A stretch of 64,000 nucleotides of DNA from Panagrolaimus kolymaensis (lineage: Eukaryota; Nematoda; Chromadorea; Rhabditida; Panagrolaimidae): the NCBI GenBank assembly GCA_028622995.1, contig JAJQJQ010000058.1, positions 1,054,001 through 1,118,000 on the forward strand, given 5' to 3'. The notes under the pieces are model-generated. The model was not told where the DNA came from, made no database searches, and saw nothing but the letters and a program-made list of their open reading frames with translations. A program made the position numbers and the translations under genes. Positions 43,283-55,618 of the stretch are shown here, one piece after another (the stretch's first letter is position 1; each line of letters opens with the position of its first letter).

Positions 43283-44342
43283 ACTTTTGTGGCCTTTTTT
43301 TACTTTTTTTTATTTTAAAAAAGTATTATTCTTTTTTCTTTGTTCATGTTTTTATCACTGTTATTTATCCTTCGATTGTATTTTTTTGTGGAATAAACTT
43401 TTAAAACGTATTTCTTGATTGAAAATCAACTTCATAATTATGCTATCATTACTTCACATTTTTTTCTTTCTTACCACGAAATTTCAATAAGAACGATGTG
43501 TGAAAAACCTCTTTAAAGATCCCAACCAAATCAATAATAGTGCCACAAATATTTTCCCTTCATAAGAGAAAAATCTTCTATTTTTTGTCGAGGTGGAGGT
43601 AGAGGTCATGGTGGGAGCCATAATTTTTAGCGAATTTTTTTGATGATTTGAAAATTGGCTTTAACTCCATTACTTAGTTGAATCGAATATTTGGAATTTA
43701 ATGGTCGCGTAAGAGTTTTAACTAAAGTGGATGGATCTAGAAAAAAAGTGATTTATATTATTTGGATACTAAATTTTTCATTAAAGATTTTTTCATTTTC
43801 CATTTTTCTCTTATAGTGCTTTAATGGAGTGGGATGGAGTTTATAGTAAAGCTTTGGAGTTTTAAAATTCGATTTTGTGAGAATGTTTTTCTACGGGTTT
43901 GAAGATGTTAATTATGAAATGAAAGGGAATATGATTATAATTATCAATATTTATTTTATGTAAGTATTATTTTTGGAGGTATTATTGTGTGATAAATTTT
44001 CATATTTTATAACAAATTTTAAAAATATGAAGGGATTTCGATGGAATTTCATTCATTTTAAAACCACGTATTTTATTATTTTGATCCCCGATTATCAACG
44101 TTACGCGATGATGAACCATTTTGTCCCATTATCACGCGTGAAGAAAATTTTAAACTTTTGTTAGGTTGATCCATCAAAAATACATAGTAGTTTGTTACTT
44201 TATCAATTTCGTTTTATTTATTTTTGGAAAAATTATGAAATTTTAGTTTTTTAGTTTATTATTTTTTCCAGACTTTTTCAAACTTTCTCAAATTTTCTAA
44301 AAAATTTATTTTTATAAATCCTTGTTTTTAGAAATCAAAGAA
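43283..44342. other. Intergenic DNA; no gene supported
   Basis: A 63-codon frame at 43973-44164 shows no family resemblance. A purine-rich patch (gaggtggaggtagaggtcatgg) at 43591-43612 could code Arg/Gly repeats but has no usable frame. An acceptor (tttttag) at about 44331, 11 bases before the next ATG, suggests a 5' UTR splice. Confidence 0.45.
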
Positions 44343-45630
44343 ATGTTTAAAACATTTACCATTGCTAATCCTCGCTTTCAAATCTATTCCATGCCACTTC
44401 CTGTGATGAGATATGTGCTCAGGAATATGAAATGTATTCAAAAAGAAAAATTGGCAAAAACTTGTAAATACTTTAATCATTTTTATCCTTATGATAAAAT
44501 TATTAACGGATTACAAATGATGCAATCGGGTGTAATAATTGATTTAAATGGTACAAATATAATTCGAGGTGGAACTATTAAGGAATTACAAAATTTTGGA
44601 AAGAAAATATGGTTAAAAGAATTTTTCTATATTGGTTTAAACGCTATAACTATTACTCCTTTATCTTCAATTATAACTCGTTGCACTATTAAAAACCTTA
44701 CGATATGGGGAGGAAAAGTATCAATTAACGATTTCAATTTTTTAACCGAAGCTGGAACAATTGAAGAAATTGTGATGAATCAAATGCCTCATAATGGTGA
44801 ACCAATTTCATTAGAAAATATTTTTGTTCGAATTCCAAAAGCAACTTTAATTTTGTAAGTTCTTTATATAATCGCCAACAAAGAAGTCGGAGTATTAGAA
44901 ATTCTTCAAGTTGAGTAATAGTCTGCGCACCGGTTCGACTCAAGAACTCTAACAAAAACTTAAGTCTATCGAGATATTAAAGTTTATAAATGCATTAAAT
45001 AAGTAAAAAATTTTGGACACAAAAAATGAATTTTTTTTCTTATTTAGTTCACTAATAACTGTTCCAAAGATATTCTTAAGCTTAAAATAAAGAGTTTTTA
45101 TAAAGAAATTAACGACTCATTCCGAAAATTCTAAGTCTAGTTTTGGATTAAGGATAGCATCACGCCTTGTCCCCGAAAAAGAGCATCGCTGGTTGTGGAA
45201 TATTTTGGCCCGAGCCGTTTCTATTTTTGGTTCCCCAAAACCAAGATAAAATTAAAAAGTGGACAACTCTAACTTCCATAATAAAACAAGTTTTTTTAGT
45301 ATTGATAATGCCATCATAACCTCAAAGACAATGAAATATCTTATATCATTAAAGAGAGAAGAAAAAATTAAAACTTTATTCCTTGAATTCTTAAGAGATA
45401 CAGAAGAAGAAGGATTAAAAGTATCAGAATTTTATGAATTTTTAAAGGTTAGAATTTTGTGTTTTTTCTTTTTTTCTGTATAATTTTTTTAGAAAAATCT
45501 TTATTTCAATTCTAAAATTCGTGTAACTTTCGCTGGAGATTTCGAAAAAAGAAGAGAAAAAGCTTTCCATACTTCGCTTAAAAGCATGCTAAAAAACTTG
45601 AAACCAGAATATTCATTTTATTTTTGGTAA
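44343..45630 (+). CDS. F-box-like family protein, 265 aa
   Basis: Exons 44343-44854, 45300-45447 and 45493-45630 (798 nt, in frame). It begins MFKTFTIANPRFQIYSMPLP, then VMRYVLRNMKCIQKEKLAKTCKYFNHF, the same degenerate F-box as in 26081-27236. Leucine-rich segments follow (CTIKNLTIWGG, GTIEEIVMNQMP, KTLFLEFLRDTEEEGL). Three-exon structure and exon phases match the 26081 gene, so they are paralogues. Intron 1 is long (445 bp) and less AT-rich than its surroundings. Confidence 0.78.
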
Positions 45631-45890
45631 AATTCATTAACAAAGACAGACAAGCCAAATAAAGAAAATATGCATCATTATGGCCAACTTTTGCATTGAT
45701 CGATTCATTTTGCCGTGGTACATTACTTACATATCTTTTTCTTCGTTAGTTAAAATAAAATATTTATTTATTTATTATTTGTTAGTTTTTGAAGAGATGG
45801 GTGGCATCTATGCGAACTTTCTAGGCAAATAAATTTTTATAGTAAAACAAAGTTTGAATTAATTATTTATTTAATAAAATAAAGTTTAGT

Positions 45891-47470
45891 TTACAAAACA
45901 TCGATAAAACGTGGCCCATTTTTGCAATGATTTTCAAAATAAGCAACAATGGGCTTAGAATCAGGAATAATTTTGCAAAGATTTGCGATGTTTGAAGAAA
46001 ATTTCAAAGCATATGGATTTTCATGAAATGGAGCACAAAGTTTATCAAAAGCACGAATAGCTTCTTCATGGCAATCAAGTTCTTCAACGGCTGTTTTAGG
46101 TTGCATTGTTTCCATTGATTTTCGTAACAAAACTTTAGAAGCTTTTTTGAAAAATTCTTCCAATTCTTCACGTTTTTGATAATATTTTTTCATTGTTGCT
46201 TGAATGATTTCGGGTGAAGCTTTTTGATGACGCATTTGGCTTTCAATCATGAAAAGAGCCACGTCACGTGACTTAATTTTAAGGTTTTGACTTTCATCCC
46301 ATGACCATTCCATATAATCTTCCGATGTATTTGAAGCTTCCTTTCCTTGATAATCAGCGACTGTGTCATTTCGAAGATCAAGATATCCATATTGAGATAC
46401 ATTAGATCCCGTAGTTATTGCAGCGACATTGTCTACTTGAATACCAACATTTTCGTTGAGAATATTATGCTAAAAACATTTTTCTTAATTTTAAATAATT
46501 TTAAGTCGGTTAAATTTCTTACGAATTCTGTATTATTCATCCAATTAAAACTGAATTCGTCCGCAAAACAATTAGGGCTCATTTTAGGATCCCCACAAAA
46601 CCGACCATATGATGATTGGCTTGCATTTGAGGCAGTAACAGCAAAAACTAAAAAATATTCTTAATAAAAACCGTTTTCTTTTTCTAAAAGTTTTTTCTAA
46701 GCAAAACATACTGTTTAATTCTGGTGGTAAACCTTCAAACATTGAACCAGCTTCGCATGCTTCAAGATAAAATAAAAGTTTATCGTACATTTTTTTTTCA
46801 TACATCGAATAAAGGGTTTCATTAAATTCTTTTTTCATTAAATTATTGCGTTCATTAGGCATTTGAAGAAGATTAGCGGCTCCATGCCCAGAGTGAAAAA
46901 TGAAAACATTATCCGTTGAATTACTTTGAAGAACTCGACCAGTTCCATTGCCGATGTTGCCTTCCACATCGCCTTTCAAAGCGTTCATTATTGTATATTT
47001 GTTGACATCTTCGCCACGGTAATCAATTATAACGCCTTCGTAAACATCAGGGCCATTAGGTTGATTAAAAATTTTTCCAGGATAAGGATTTCTAAATGCC
47101 AAGAATGTCAAAAATTTATTTTTACAACTTCAAAATAATTTTCGATTCAGAGTTATTTTTAACTTTTTAACTTACAGAGGATTAGTAGCGATATCATCAT
47201 ACATGAAAACAATAATTTGTTCAGCTGGGACTCCATGATTAATCAAAACATGGTAAGCGTGACTAACATCGGATTGATGTCGATAATTTTTCCAGGTATT
47301 AGTACCTGCAATTAAAACAGCCCAAATATTTTCTGCGTCAGCGTCGTTACTAAAAATGAAAGTCCACTTACTCCTGTTTATTATGTATTCTTTACTTACA
47401 CATTTCCAAATGGTTTACAATCGACAAATGCAAGAGCTAGGGTGAGCAAACAAAACATAAAGAGTTTCAT
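45891..47470 (-). CDS. Legumain (asparaginyl endopeptidase, C13), copy A, 442 aa
   Basis: Exons in transcript order 47470-47400, 47349-47176, 47091-46712, 46647-46523 and 46469-45891; total 1329 nt in frame. A signal peptide ([18 protein letters not shown]) precedes the caspase-like domain: [20 protein letters not shown], catalytic His in FIFHSGHGA, and catalytic Cys in [20 protein letters not shown]. The C-terminal prodomain ends in the conserved cysteine-bearing helices ([16 protein letters not shown]). It is a secreted or lysosomal protease cleaving after Asn, often intestinal in nematodes. EAC replaces the usual ESC around the active cysteine; probably neutral. Confidence 0.94.
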
Positions 47471-47869
47471 GTTTGCAATTTTTCAAAAATGATCCATCAA
47501 AATTCTTTATTTATACCATCAAAAAGCAAAGATCGTTTGGAAAAAAAACGATGACTTGCTTTTTTAACAATCAAATTTAATTTTCAATAGAACTTCCAAA
47601 GATTTTAAAAATAAGGAAAAATCTTTTTGGTTTTTGAAAAGTTTGTCTCATTGGGTTGAAAAAACGGACCAATTTTATTTATGAATGATAATTGCTAATT
47701 AGCGTCTAATTAGTTTTTGAAATTATTAAAGTTTTCAGAAAATTTATTTCATGTTTTAATTTTTTTAAGCATTGTTTGTTATTTCTCATTGTTATTATTT
47801 TTCTTTGACTTTGGATTTTAGTTAGTATAAAATGGCAAAGATGAAGATATTATTTATCAAAAAGGAGCC
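47471..47869. promoter_or_regulatory. 399-bp bidirectional promoter of the legumain pair with mirrored TATA-like boxes
   Basis: TATAAATA occurs on the minus strand about 40 bases before the copy-A ATG, and TATAAAA (47826-47832) on the plus strand 38 bases before the copy-B ATG. The near-equal spacing supports real core promoters and very short leaders. No other clear shared motif was seen. Confidence 0.6.
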
Positions 47870-49426
47870 ATGAAACTCATTTTGTTTTGTCTGTTAGCAG
47901 CTGTTGCTGGATTTGTTGTTTCAAAACCTACCGAAAATGTGTATGTCTTTAATCCATTTAAGAACCAGAGAAATTATTTAAGAAATTGTCAGAGGTGATG
48001 ACATCGCAGAAAATATTTGGGCTGTATTGATTGCAGGTTCAAATACGTGGTATAATTATCGACATCAAGCTGATGTTAGTCACGCTTATCATGTTTTAAT
48101 TAATCATGGAGTCCCAGCTGAACAAATCATTGTTTTTATGTATGATGATATCGCAAATAATCCAGCGTAAGTTTCAAAAAATAATTCACACTGAAATAGT
48201 TTTATCTAATCACCCTTTTTTTTAATAAATCCTATGATTTTTCAGAAATCCATACCCTGGAAAAATTTTCAATCGTCCAAATGGTTCTGATGTTTACAAA
48301 GGCGTTAAAATTGATTATAATGGATTTAATGTCAAAAGTTCAACATTTTTTAATGCTTTGAAAGGCGATGTAGAAAGCAATCTTGGATGCGGAACTGGCA
48401 GAGTTCTAAAAACTAAACCCACAGATAATGTTTTTATTTATTTTTCTGGTCATGGAGCAGAAAATATTATGGGAACGCCGGGTGATAGCGATTTAATAAC
48501 GAAAATTGATTTGAATGAAACTCTTTATTATATGCATGAAAATAAAATGTATAAAAAGCTTTTATTTTATCTTGAATCCTGTGATTCTGGTTCCATGTTT
48601 AAAGGTTTATCGCCTGAATTAAATAGTGTGTTTTTTTGCTAAAACAAAATCAAAATTTAATGTTAAAAATTTTTTTAGTTTACGCCGTTACTGCTTCAAA
48701 TGTCAGTCAACTTTCTTGGGGAGTATTTTGCTTTAATGATCCTTTAATTCCTGGATGCTTTGCTGACGAATTTAGTCATAATTGGATGCATAACTCCGAT
48801 ATTGTAAGTGTATTAAAAAAATGAGCTTTCATAATTTAATGCAAATATATATTTTTTAGAATAATATTCTCATAGAAAATATTGGTGTTCAAGTTGATAG
48901 CGTGGTTAAAAATACAAAAAAGTCTAATGTTTCAGAATTTGGAGATTTAACACTTCGAAATGATTTAGTTTCAAATTTTCAAGGAAAAGAGGCTCATAAA
49001 AAATCAGTAATGGAATCGGAGTTGGATGAAACCCAAAATCTTAAGATCAATTCTCGCGATGTTGCCCTTTTATCCGTCGAGCAAGAAATGCGAAATAAGA
49101 AAACTTCACCCGAGCTAATTGAAGCAACAATGAAAAAATATTATGAAAAACGTGAAGAACTCGAACATTTTTTCAAAAAAGCTTCTAAAGTTTTTTCATC
49201 GGAGAAAACAATGTCACCCAAATCTCCAGTCGCAGAACTTGATTGCCATGAAGAAGCTATCAAAGTTTTTGATAAACTTTGTGCTCCATTTCATAAAAAT
49301 CCATATGCTTTGAAATTTTCTTCTAATATCGCAAATCTTTGCAAATTTATTCCTGATTCAAAGCCCATTATTTCTTACTTTGAAACTCATTGCAAAAATG
49401 GACCACGTTTTATTGATGTTTTGTAA
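47870..49426 (+). CDS. Legumain (asparaginyl endopeptidase, C13), copy B, 438 aa
   Basis: Exons 47870-47940, 47993-48166, 48246-48625, 48679-48803 and 48860-49426. The first four exons have exactly the lengths of copy A (71, 174, 380 and 125 nt), and the phases are identical, so this is an inverted duplicate. Signal peptide [18 protein letters not shown], catalytic His in YFSGHGA, catalytic Cys in [20 protein letters not shown]. The prodomain is shorter and lacks part of copy A's linker (12 nt less in exon 5). Both copies look functional. Confidence 0.94.
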
Positions 49427-49656
49427 ACTTTATTTTGTTCAATAAATAATTCATTCAAACTTTGATTTACATCCAGAAGAAATTTTTATCATTTTTTCGT
49501 AACCCTTTTTTCTGATTTTTTTTTATCAAAAAGCCTTTTTGAACTTAGGTATTTATCAAACATATTTTTTTTTTGTAAAATTTTATTTCATTTTGCTTTT
49601 GAAATTTAATCGAAATACAAACAAAATTGTTGAAAATATTAAGCAAAAGTTTGTTT

Positions 49657-52228
49657 TTAGCGGCTCACTGAAAATGGAGTACAATAATGTCGATTATTCA
49701 ACAACAAGAATTCCTTTTCATTATTTATACGTTTGCAAATCTTCGCTGTAACAAACCATTCTTTTTCATTACATTTGTCACAAATAAATGTATTTGAATT
49801 ACTGTCGAATCGAAATTTATAATATAAGCTTTCGTCGTCAACATGTTGAACTTTAAGAATTTTGTTTCCATTTGAATTAATTTTACTTTTAAATCCATTT
49901 TTAATAATCTTTCCTTTCTCAACTAAATTTGTTCCGTTACAAATATGTTTGGAAACCAAAATTTTTAATTGGTTTTCACCTTTTTCATTTTGAAATAATT
50001 TTGCTGTGACATGTTTATTTAATTTTGAACATGGAACACAATAATACATTGAACTTTTTGGAGTTTCTCTTAAGTATTCATAACCAAAATAACTGCTTTC
50101 ATTATTCAACCATAAAGTAATTTTCGATTCAGCGACTCCATTGCTATTATAAAGAAGTTCAAAATCTGCTGAAGAATAAATTTTAAATTCTGGTGGAATA
50201 TATTCTTGTGGCTCACAAACATGTTTGGTTTGACCAAAATGAACATATTCCTCGCCATTATTATTGTCGTCCATGCAAATTTTAGCACTGACACTTCTTT
50301 TATCTTTTTGACATTCAACACATTTAAATAATTTATGGCTTAAATCATAGGAATATCGATAACAAAATTTTTGTTCCATTGAAGTAAAAACAAACATGGT
50401 TTGAATTTTAAGATTATTTAATTCTATATTTGGTTCCATTACAATAAATTGAGGTTTTCGAATTACATCTGTTTGTGATTCATATTTTACGGGTTCACAA
50501 ATATGTTTAATTTCGTTGAGTTTAATATAATTTTCACTTTCATAAAATTTGGCTGTAACCGTTTTTCCTTGAGGTAAACATTTACAACAAAAATATTTTT
50601 GTTCTTTGCTATTTAAATAATATTCATAACATAAGTTTTTATTTTCAGAATAAAAAATTATGAGTCTTGATTTGAGAATTCCATGCTTATTTCGTTGAAA
50701 TTCAAAATCAACCGCTTTGATAATTCCTTTTTCATTTTCATCTTTTTTGTTTCGAAGCTTTTCAAAATCTATTCCACTGCAACTTAAAATTTTATTTTCA
50801 TTTTTTAATTCCAAATATGACCGAGGTTTACAAATATGAGAATTATTTCCAAGTCGAATAAATTCAGAACCATTTTCATTTTTAAATATTCTTGCAGAAA
50901 CTTTATTCTTTTTCGTTATACATTTACTGCAAAAATATAAATAAGTTCTGGGTTGAAAAAAATAACTGTAACATTTCTTTTGAGTTTGATTATCAGTAAA
51001 TAAAATAAGATTTGGAAATTTTGCGCTTTTATCTTTTTTATAAAATTTAAAATTTGGAACATTTACAATTGTTTCAGGTTCTTCAATATATTTTCTAGGT
51101 TTGCATAAATGTTTTTGATTTTTGAGGTGAACAGTGATTTCGCCAGCTTCATTCTTCGGTACATTGACTCTGGCCAAATCCGAAGTTTTAACATTTTTAC
51201 ATCCAAGACAATAAAAATCATCAGATCCTGTGGATCTTGCATATTCGTAACAAAACTTTTTATCTTCGTTTGCGAAAACGTATAATCTGCCATAGCCATT
51301 TGCAGTTTCTTTATAAATATATTTTGATTGATCCAAAGCTATGATTTCGATATTCATTGGAGGTTTATATGATATTGGCTTGCATACATGTTCAGTTTTT
51401 CCTAGTCTAACAAAATCTTCTCCTCCATTTTCTTTATTTTGGCATAATTTTGCGCTGGTATATGTATTCATTCGTTTACATTGATAACAAACATATAAAT
51501 CTTTGGTGAATTGATATTCATAACAAAGATTTCGATCATTTTCATAAAAAATAACTAATTTTTGACGATCGTTTCCACGCATAAAATACTTTTGTATTTC
51601 AAAATTTGGAGATTTTACTATTCCAAATTCTTTATCTTCTGAATAAAGCACTGGCATGTCGCAAACATGTTCAATTTCGTTGATTTCAAAATATTCATCT
51701 TTTGTGCCTTTATTTATGACCTCGGCTTTACTTCCATTTCGCTGTTTACATCCACAACAATAATACATATTGTTTGCTCCATATGGAGCATATTTATAAC
51801 ATAAATTTCGATCGAGCTCATCAAAAATTATTAATCTTTCTGCTTTTTTACCATTGATTCCATTTATATATTCTTCAGTGATTTTATAATTTAGCTTTGT
51901 AATAATTATTTTTTCTTTATATTTTTTTAAAGTACAAATATGATCATTACCAAGAAGTTCAACAACAAATTTTTCATTTTCATCCCCATCACCATTTTTA
52001 TTTTCAAGAATTTTAGCTCGAATTTTTCTGGATTTTGAATTACATCCTTGGCAAACGAAACTTTTTGAATCCTTCAAATATTCATGGCATAAACTTCGAT
52101 CATTTGAATCAAAAATAATTAATTTTTCAATGGATTCGCCATTTTTGCTTGATTGAATTATTTTAAAATTTGATGATTTTACTATCGTTCTTTTATGATA
52201 TGGTCGATATTGTTTTAAAGAAGTGGAA
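49657..52228 (-). CDS. Nine-repeat CxxC...HxC zinc-finger-like (FLYWCH-like) protein; 5' exon not found
   Basis: One exon of ~857 codons begins at an acceptor (tttcag) at 52228 and runs to TGA; no in-frame ATG lies near its start, so a 5' exon is missing or very short. It contains nine ~90-residue modules, each with C-Y-x-Y, then [FY]-x-C-x2-C, then A-[KR], then H-x-C, for example FYCLGCKN...HLCKPRKY and YFCCKCLP...HICEPVKY. In module 8 FGYEY replaces CYEY and in module 9 YYKF does. The spacing resembles FLYWCH/WRKY-GCM1 zinc fingers but with a CxxC and an HxC. A DNA- or protein-binding role is inference. The same module occurs once at the end of the 60057-61747 gene. Confidence 0.82.
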
Positions 52229-52280
52229 CTGAAATATATTTATATAAATTAAAAATTTATTCATCATCCATTATTATTTT

Positions 52281-52920
52281 ATGATTACTCTTCATTATCA
52301 TCGTCGTCAGACTCTTCAGTTTCCTCCGATTGAACCCGTTAATATTCATTTTGTTGATGATGAGATTCGTGAAATCTTTCAAGCTTTAAAAAGATTTCTT
52401 GATGATACTGCTTTCAATTCCAAGGTATTAAGTTTGTACATAAACTCACTTTTTTATTTATTTTATTTATAAATTTTAGGCTGATGAAAAGAAAGATGAT
52501 GAAAATAAATGGGAAATTATTTCTAATATTTTTATTTTTATAATTTTTGTTTTGGTTTTCGCTGTTCTTGTTATTTTATTAATTTTCGTTTATAAATATT
52601 GTAAAAACGAAAAGAAGAAGGCTCTTCTTGGTAATCCACGGCAGCAGGAAGAATTAGAAATTCATTCTCCTCCACATATTCTTCGTGAACCACAAACGAT
52701 GGTTTTAACTCCAACAATTTCACATCAAATTCCACCAGTCAACAACCACAACAATTCAATTCCCACAATTATGGATTCTGAAAATGCAAATAATTCTGAT
52801 CAAGTTCCAAAAATGAAGAAAAAGAAAATTGTTTATGTTAGTAAGACTGTCGATTGTCAGACTAAATTCCCCACGTGGAAGAAGCAGCAGCCTTTGGAAA
52901 AATATGACAGCTACGTATAA
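52281..52920 (+). CDS. Single-pass membrane protein, copy 1, 194 aa
   Basis: Exons 52281-52424 and 52480-52920 (585 nt). An N-terminal ~48 residues with an acidic patch is followed by KRFLDDTAFNSK, then one transmembrane helix (FIFIIFVLVFAVLVILLIFVY, residues ~67-87), then a basic stop-transfer and a polar tail (SPPHILREPQTMVLTPTISH, ending KYDSYV). No family recognised. The ATG lies 52 bp from the start of the nine-repeat exon on the other strand. Paralogue at 58922. Confidence 0.8.
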
Positions 52921-53114
52921 TTTTGCTTTTTTTTAATTTTTTGATTTATTTAAATATCTTTAAAATGCTTTATTTTAAATTTTAAACCAAACTTGATATT
53001 TTTTTACAGATAAACGAATTTTTTTTAATAAATAAATAAGAAGAAAGATTGTGAAAATGCAACACCACCTGATTTATTGATAATCAAAAATTGATTTTTT
53101 CATTTCTTATAATC
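52670..53114. repeat. Near-identical duplicated tract (copy 1) covering gene 3' half and flank
   Basis: From the codons for SPPHIL through the stop and about 190 bp of 3' flank, this matches 59270-59720 with very few differences (for example gaa/gag in the Glu codon, one T in a poly-T run). Sequence to either side is clearly diverged. Confidence 0.88.
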
Positions 53115-53769
53115 ACTGAATAAAAAATTATACCTGTAGGGAACCACTTATAATGGGACAATATTCACAAAAGTGAAAGCGAAAAAATAAAAAAACAAAG
53201 TTAACGAATTATCTTTTAAAAGTTGGACTTGAGCGAAAAATGAATATATCTCTCCTCTTCTTTTTTTTACAGGCAGAAAGCAACAGTTTTTATGTCAAAA
53301 AAAAGAGTCAATGAAACAAAATTGAATAAAAATAAACAGTGGAGTTCCAAAATTTGTGCTGAATGGATGCCATTTGAAACACTCACACTTTTTTTCTTTG
53401 AAGTAGAGATGGTAAGCAAATGGTTTGGAAATAAGAAATAATACCTCTCAAACTTCCATTGGAAGGCATACTTTATTTTCTCAGAGAATTTCCTATAGCT
53501 GTTAGATATTTTTTGAAGAAATGTATTTTTTTTATTATAAATAATATAATCAAAGTATTTCCGGAGGCTTAGAAAAACTTGTGAAAGTACAATAATAAAT
53601 ATGGAAAACAAATATTAATCAAACTTTTTGCTTTTCTCTTCACATTTATTTTTGCTGATTTTGGAACGAAATCTATCTTCCTTTTTTTTATAGACTATTT
53701 TTTCTAAAATTTCTTTTCATTTTCAGAAAATTAATAGCTTTTTAAACTATTCATTTTCTCTTTAAAAAA
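53115..53769. other. Intergenic DNA; no gene seen
   Basis: No frame with family resemblance. A run aacactcacactttttttct and general AT-rich DNA precede the unknown gene at 53770. Confidence 0.45.
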
Positions 53770-55618
53770 ATATCAATTAAACTTATAATTTTTGGCGGCG
53801 ATAATGAAGAAGTCAAATTTATTGATAATATTGAAATGGATATCAGCACAAAAAATAAAGAAGTATATTTTACTTCTGGTAATGAAAGTAAGTATTTTTT
53901 ATGGTTTTGAAAAACTAATGGAAATCTTTTTAGCTGAAGCATGTGTTACCATAGGCTTGCAAGAAATTTTTATTAAACATAAAGTAAGATATTCTTAATA
54001 TTTTTTAGAAGACATTTATAGTCATAAAAATCACAAAAAACTTGTTAATGGAAACCTTGTTTTTATTAACGGCAATTTTTTCAGAATATTCTTCTTGGTT
54101 TTATTACAGAAACCAAGCTTTGTCGTTTCGCCGCTATTTATTCTGATAAAGAATTATTGGAAGATGAATTTAAATTTTTGCAAAGAAAAGTACGCATATA
54201 AAATTTGAAAATTTAATATTTTTTAAACTTTTACTTTACAATTTTTTTTGTAGGCTGGAATACGAGTCAGTGAAGAAGAAGCAAAACAATTATACAAAAA
54301 GCATTTTTTGATGCCTTTGGTTGAAAAAATGATAGATGAACCTTCGCATTTCAACCCAACAATAAAAAAGTTTCTAGCTGATTTGCTTGGATTTGATTCT
54401 TTATATCCAATTACTCTTGCACCTGCTGACATTGACAAAACTTTTGAAGCCATACCAAATTTTAAGACTTCTAAAATAGCTAATGAACAAGCTGGATCCA
54501 TGCCAATCCCAGGAAAGGAAGCTCGAATTAATGATAAATCTGTGGTAAATTTACTTGATTCACAAATACGCCCTTTCTTAAAATCAGAACCCATTGAGTT
54601 TTCATTTAACGCAAGTATTAGAAATGAAACTTTATCCTCCACATTTTCCACTCCCACAAACTCAAATGCCTCATCAAAAAAAGAACTAATTGCAAATTCG
54701 GAAGTTCCTGAAATATCATTTACTCTTTCAAGAAGCGATTCTGGATTAAAAGAAAAGTAAGACAAACTTTTAATTAATAATAAAAAAAGATTTTATATAT
54801 GATTTTTTAAATTTGCTTTTTAGTCTCCCTCCCTTATTGGCTTTTGACACGAGCGTATCAGCTGATGAATCTTTTAATGTTGAATTCTCTCATTCAGTCG
54901 CGAGTTTAAATTTGGATAGAAGTGAAAAAGTTTCTTTTGATGAATCAATTGCTATCACACCCAAATGGTAGGTGGTCAACATGTAATTTTTTTCATACTG
55001 AATTTATTTTTTAATTTTAGCCTGAATGAAACGAAAGAAATCATTATTATCCTTGACGATGATGATGATGGGCCATCAATGCCTACTAAAAATCAAGCAG
55101 CTATAGCCTCTGAGTTAATTGACACAAAATTAGTTGAAGATGAAGCGAGGCCTTTTTCACCTGCCACTCCCAAAAATGGAAGAAAGCGAAAACTCGATGG
55201 TAACCATAAATTTAATTCATTATTTTTTTCTCATTACTATTTTAGATAACTCAAGCCAAAATTCTTATAAAAGACCTCGCCGTAAAAATTCTGATATTGA
55301 AGATATTATAACTAAAGCTTTTGAACTTTATGCGTATGATTTTATTTTATTATTTTTTTAATATAAATTAAAAGTTCTATTTTTAGAGGATATGCCACAA
55401 GTAGAATAAACAAAAAACTCAAAGTTTATCAACCTGATCACAAAAAATACCAAAATTTTTGTAATACAACAGAAGATGGGAAACCATTTAGTTTCCATGC
55501 CCTCATAAAAAAAGATTCTCCCACATTTTTCCCTATTTTTGAATTGAAACATAAAGAATGGAAAAAGAATAATCATAAACTGTATCAAAAAATATTGGAA
55601 CATAACTCTAAATTTTGA
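53770..55618 (+). CDS. Unknown nematode protein, copy 1 of a two-gene block; ancestral start codon appears lost
   Basis: Eight exons: 53770-53887, 53934-53983, 54085-54189, 54254-54756, 54824-54967, 55021-55199, 55246-55333 and 55387-55618, in frame throughout (~472 codons). The first four exons parallel 60057-60736; exon 54085-54189 has exactly the paralogue's length (105 nt). Where the paralogue has ATG TCA ATC AAA, this copy has ATA TCA ATT AAA, with an in-frame TAA just upstream, so translation would have to begin at the ATG at 53836. The middle is Ser/Pro rich, then a DDDDDG stretch and basic patches (GRKRKLD, YKRPRRK) that look nuclear. The end (YQPDHKKYQNFCN...) is not shared with the paralogue. 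Function unknown. Confidence 0.68.

Noticed and set aside
43973..44164. 63-codon plus-strand frame
   Set aside because: No family resemblance, no splice partner and typical of random AT-rich sequence.
44890..44960. tRNA-like ggttcgactc T-loop
   Set aside because: No matching acceptor stem, D-arm or anticodon arm could be formed around it.
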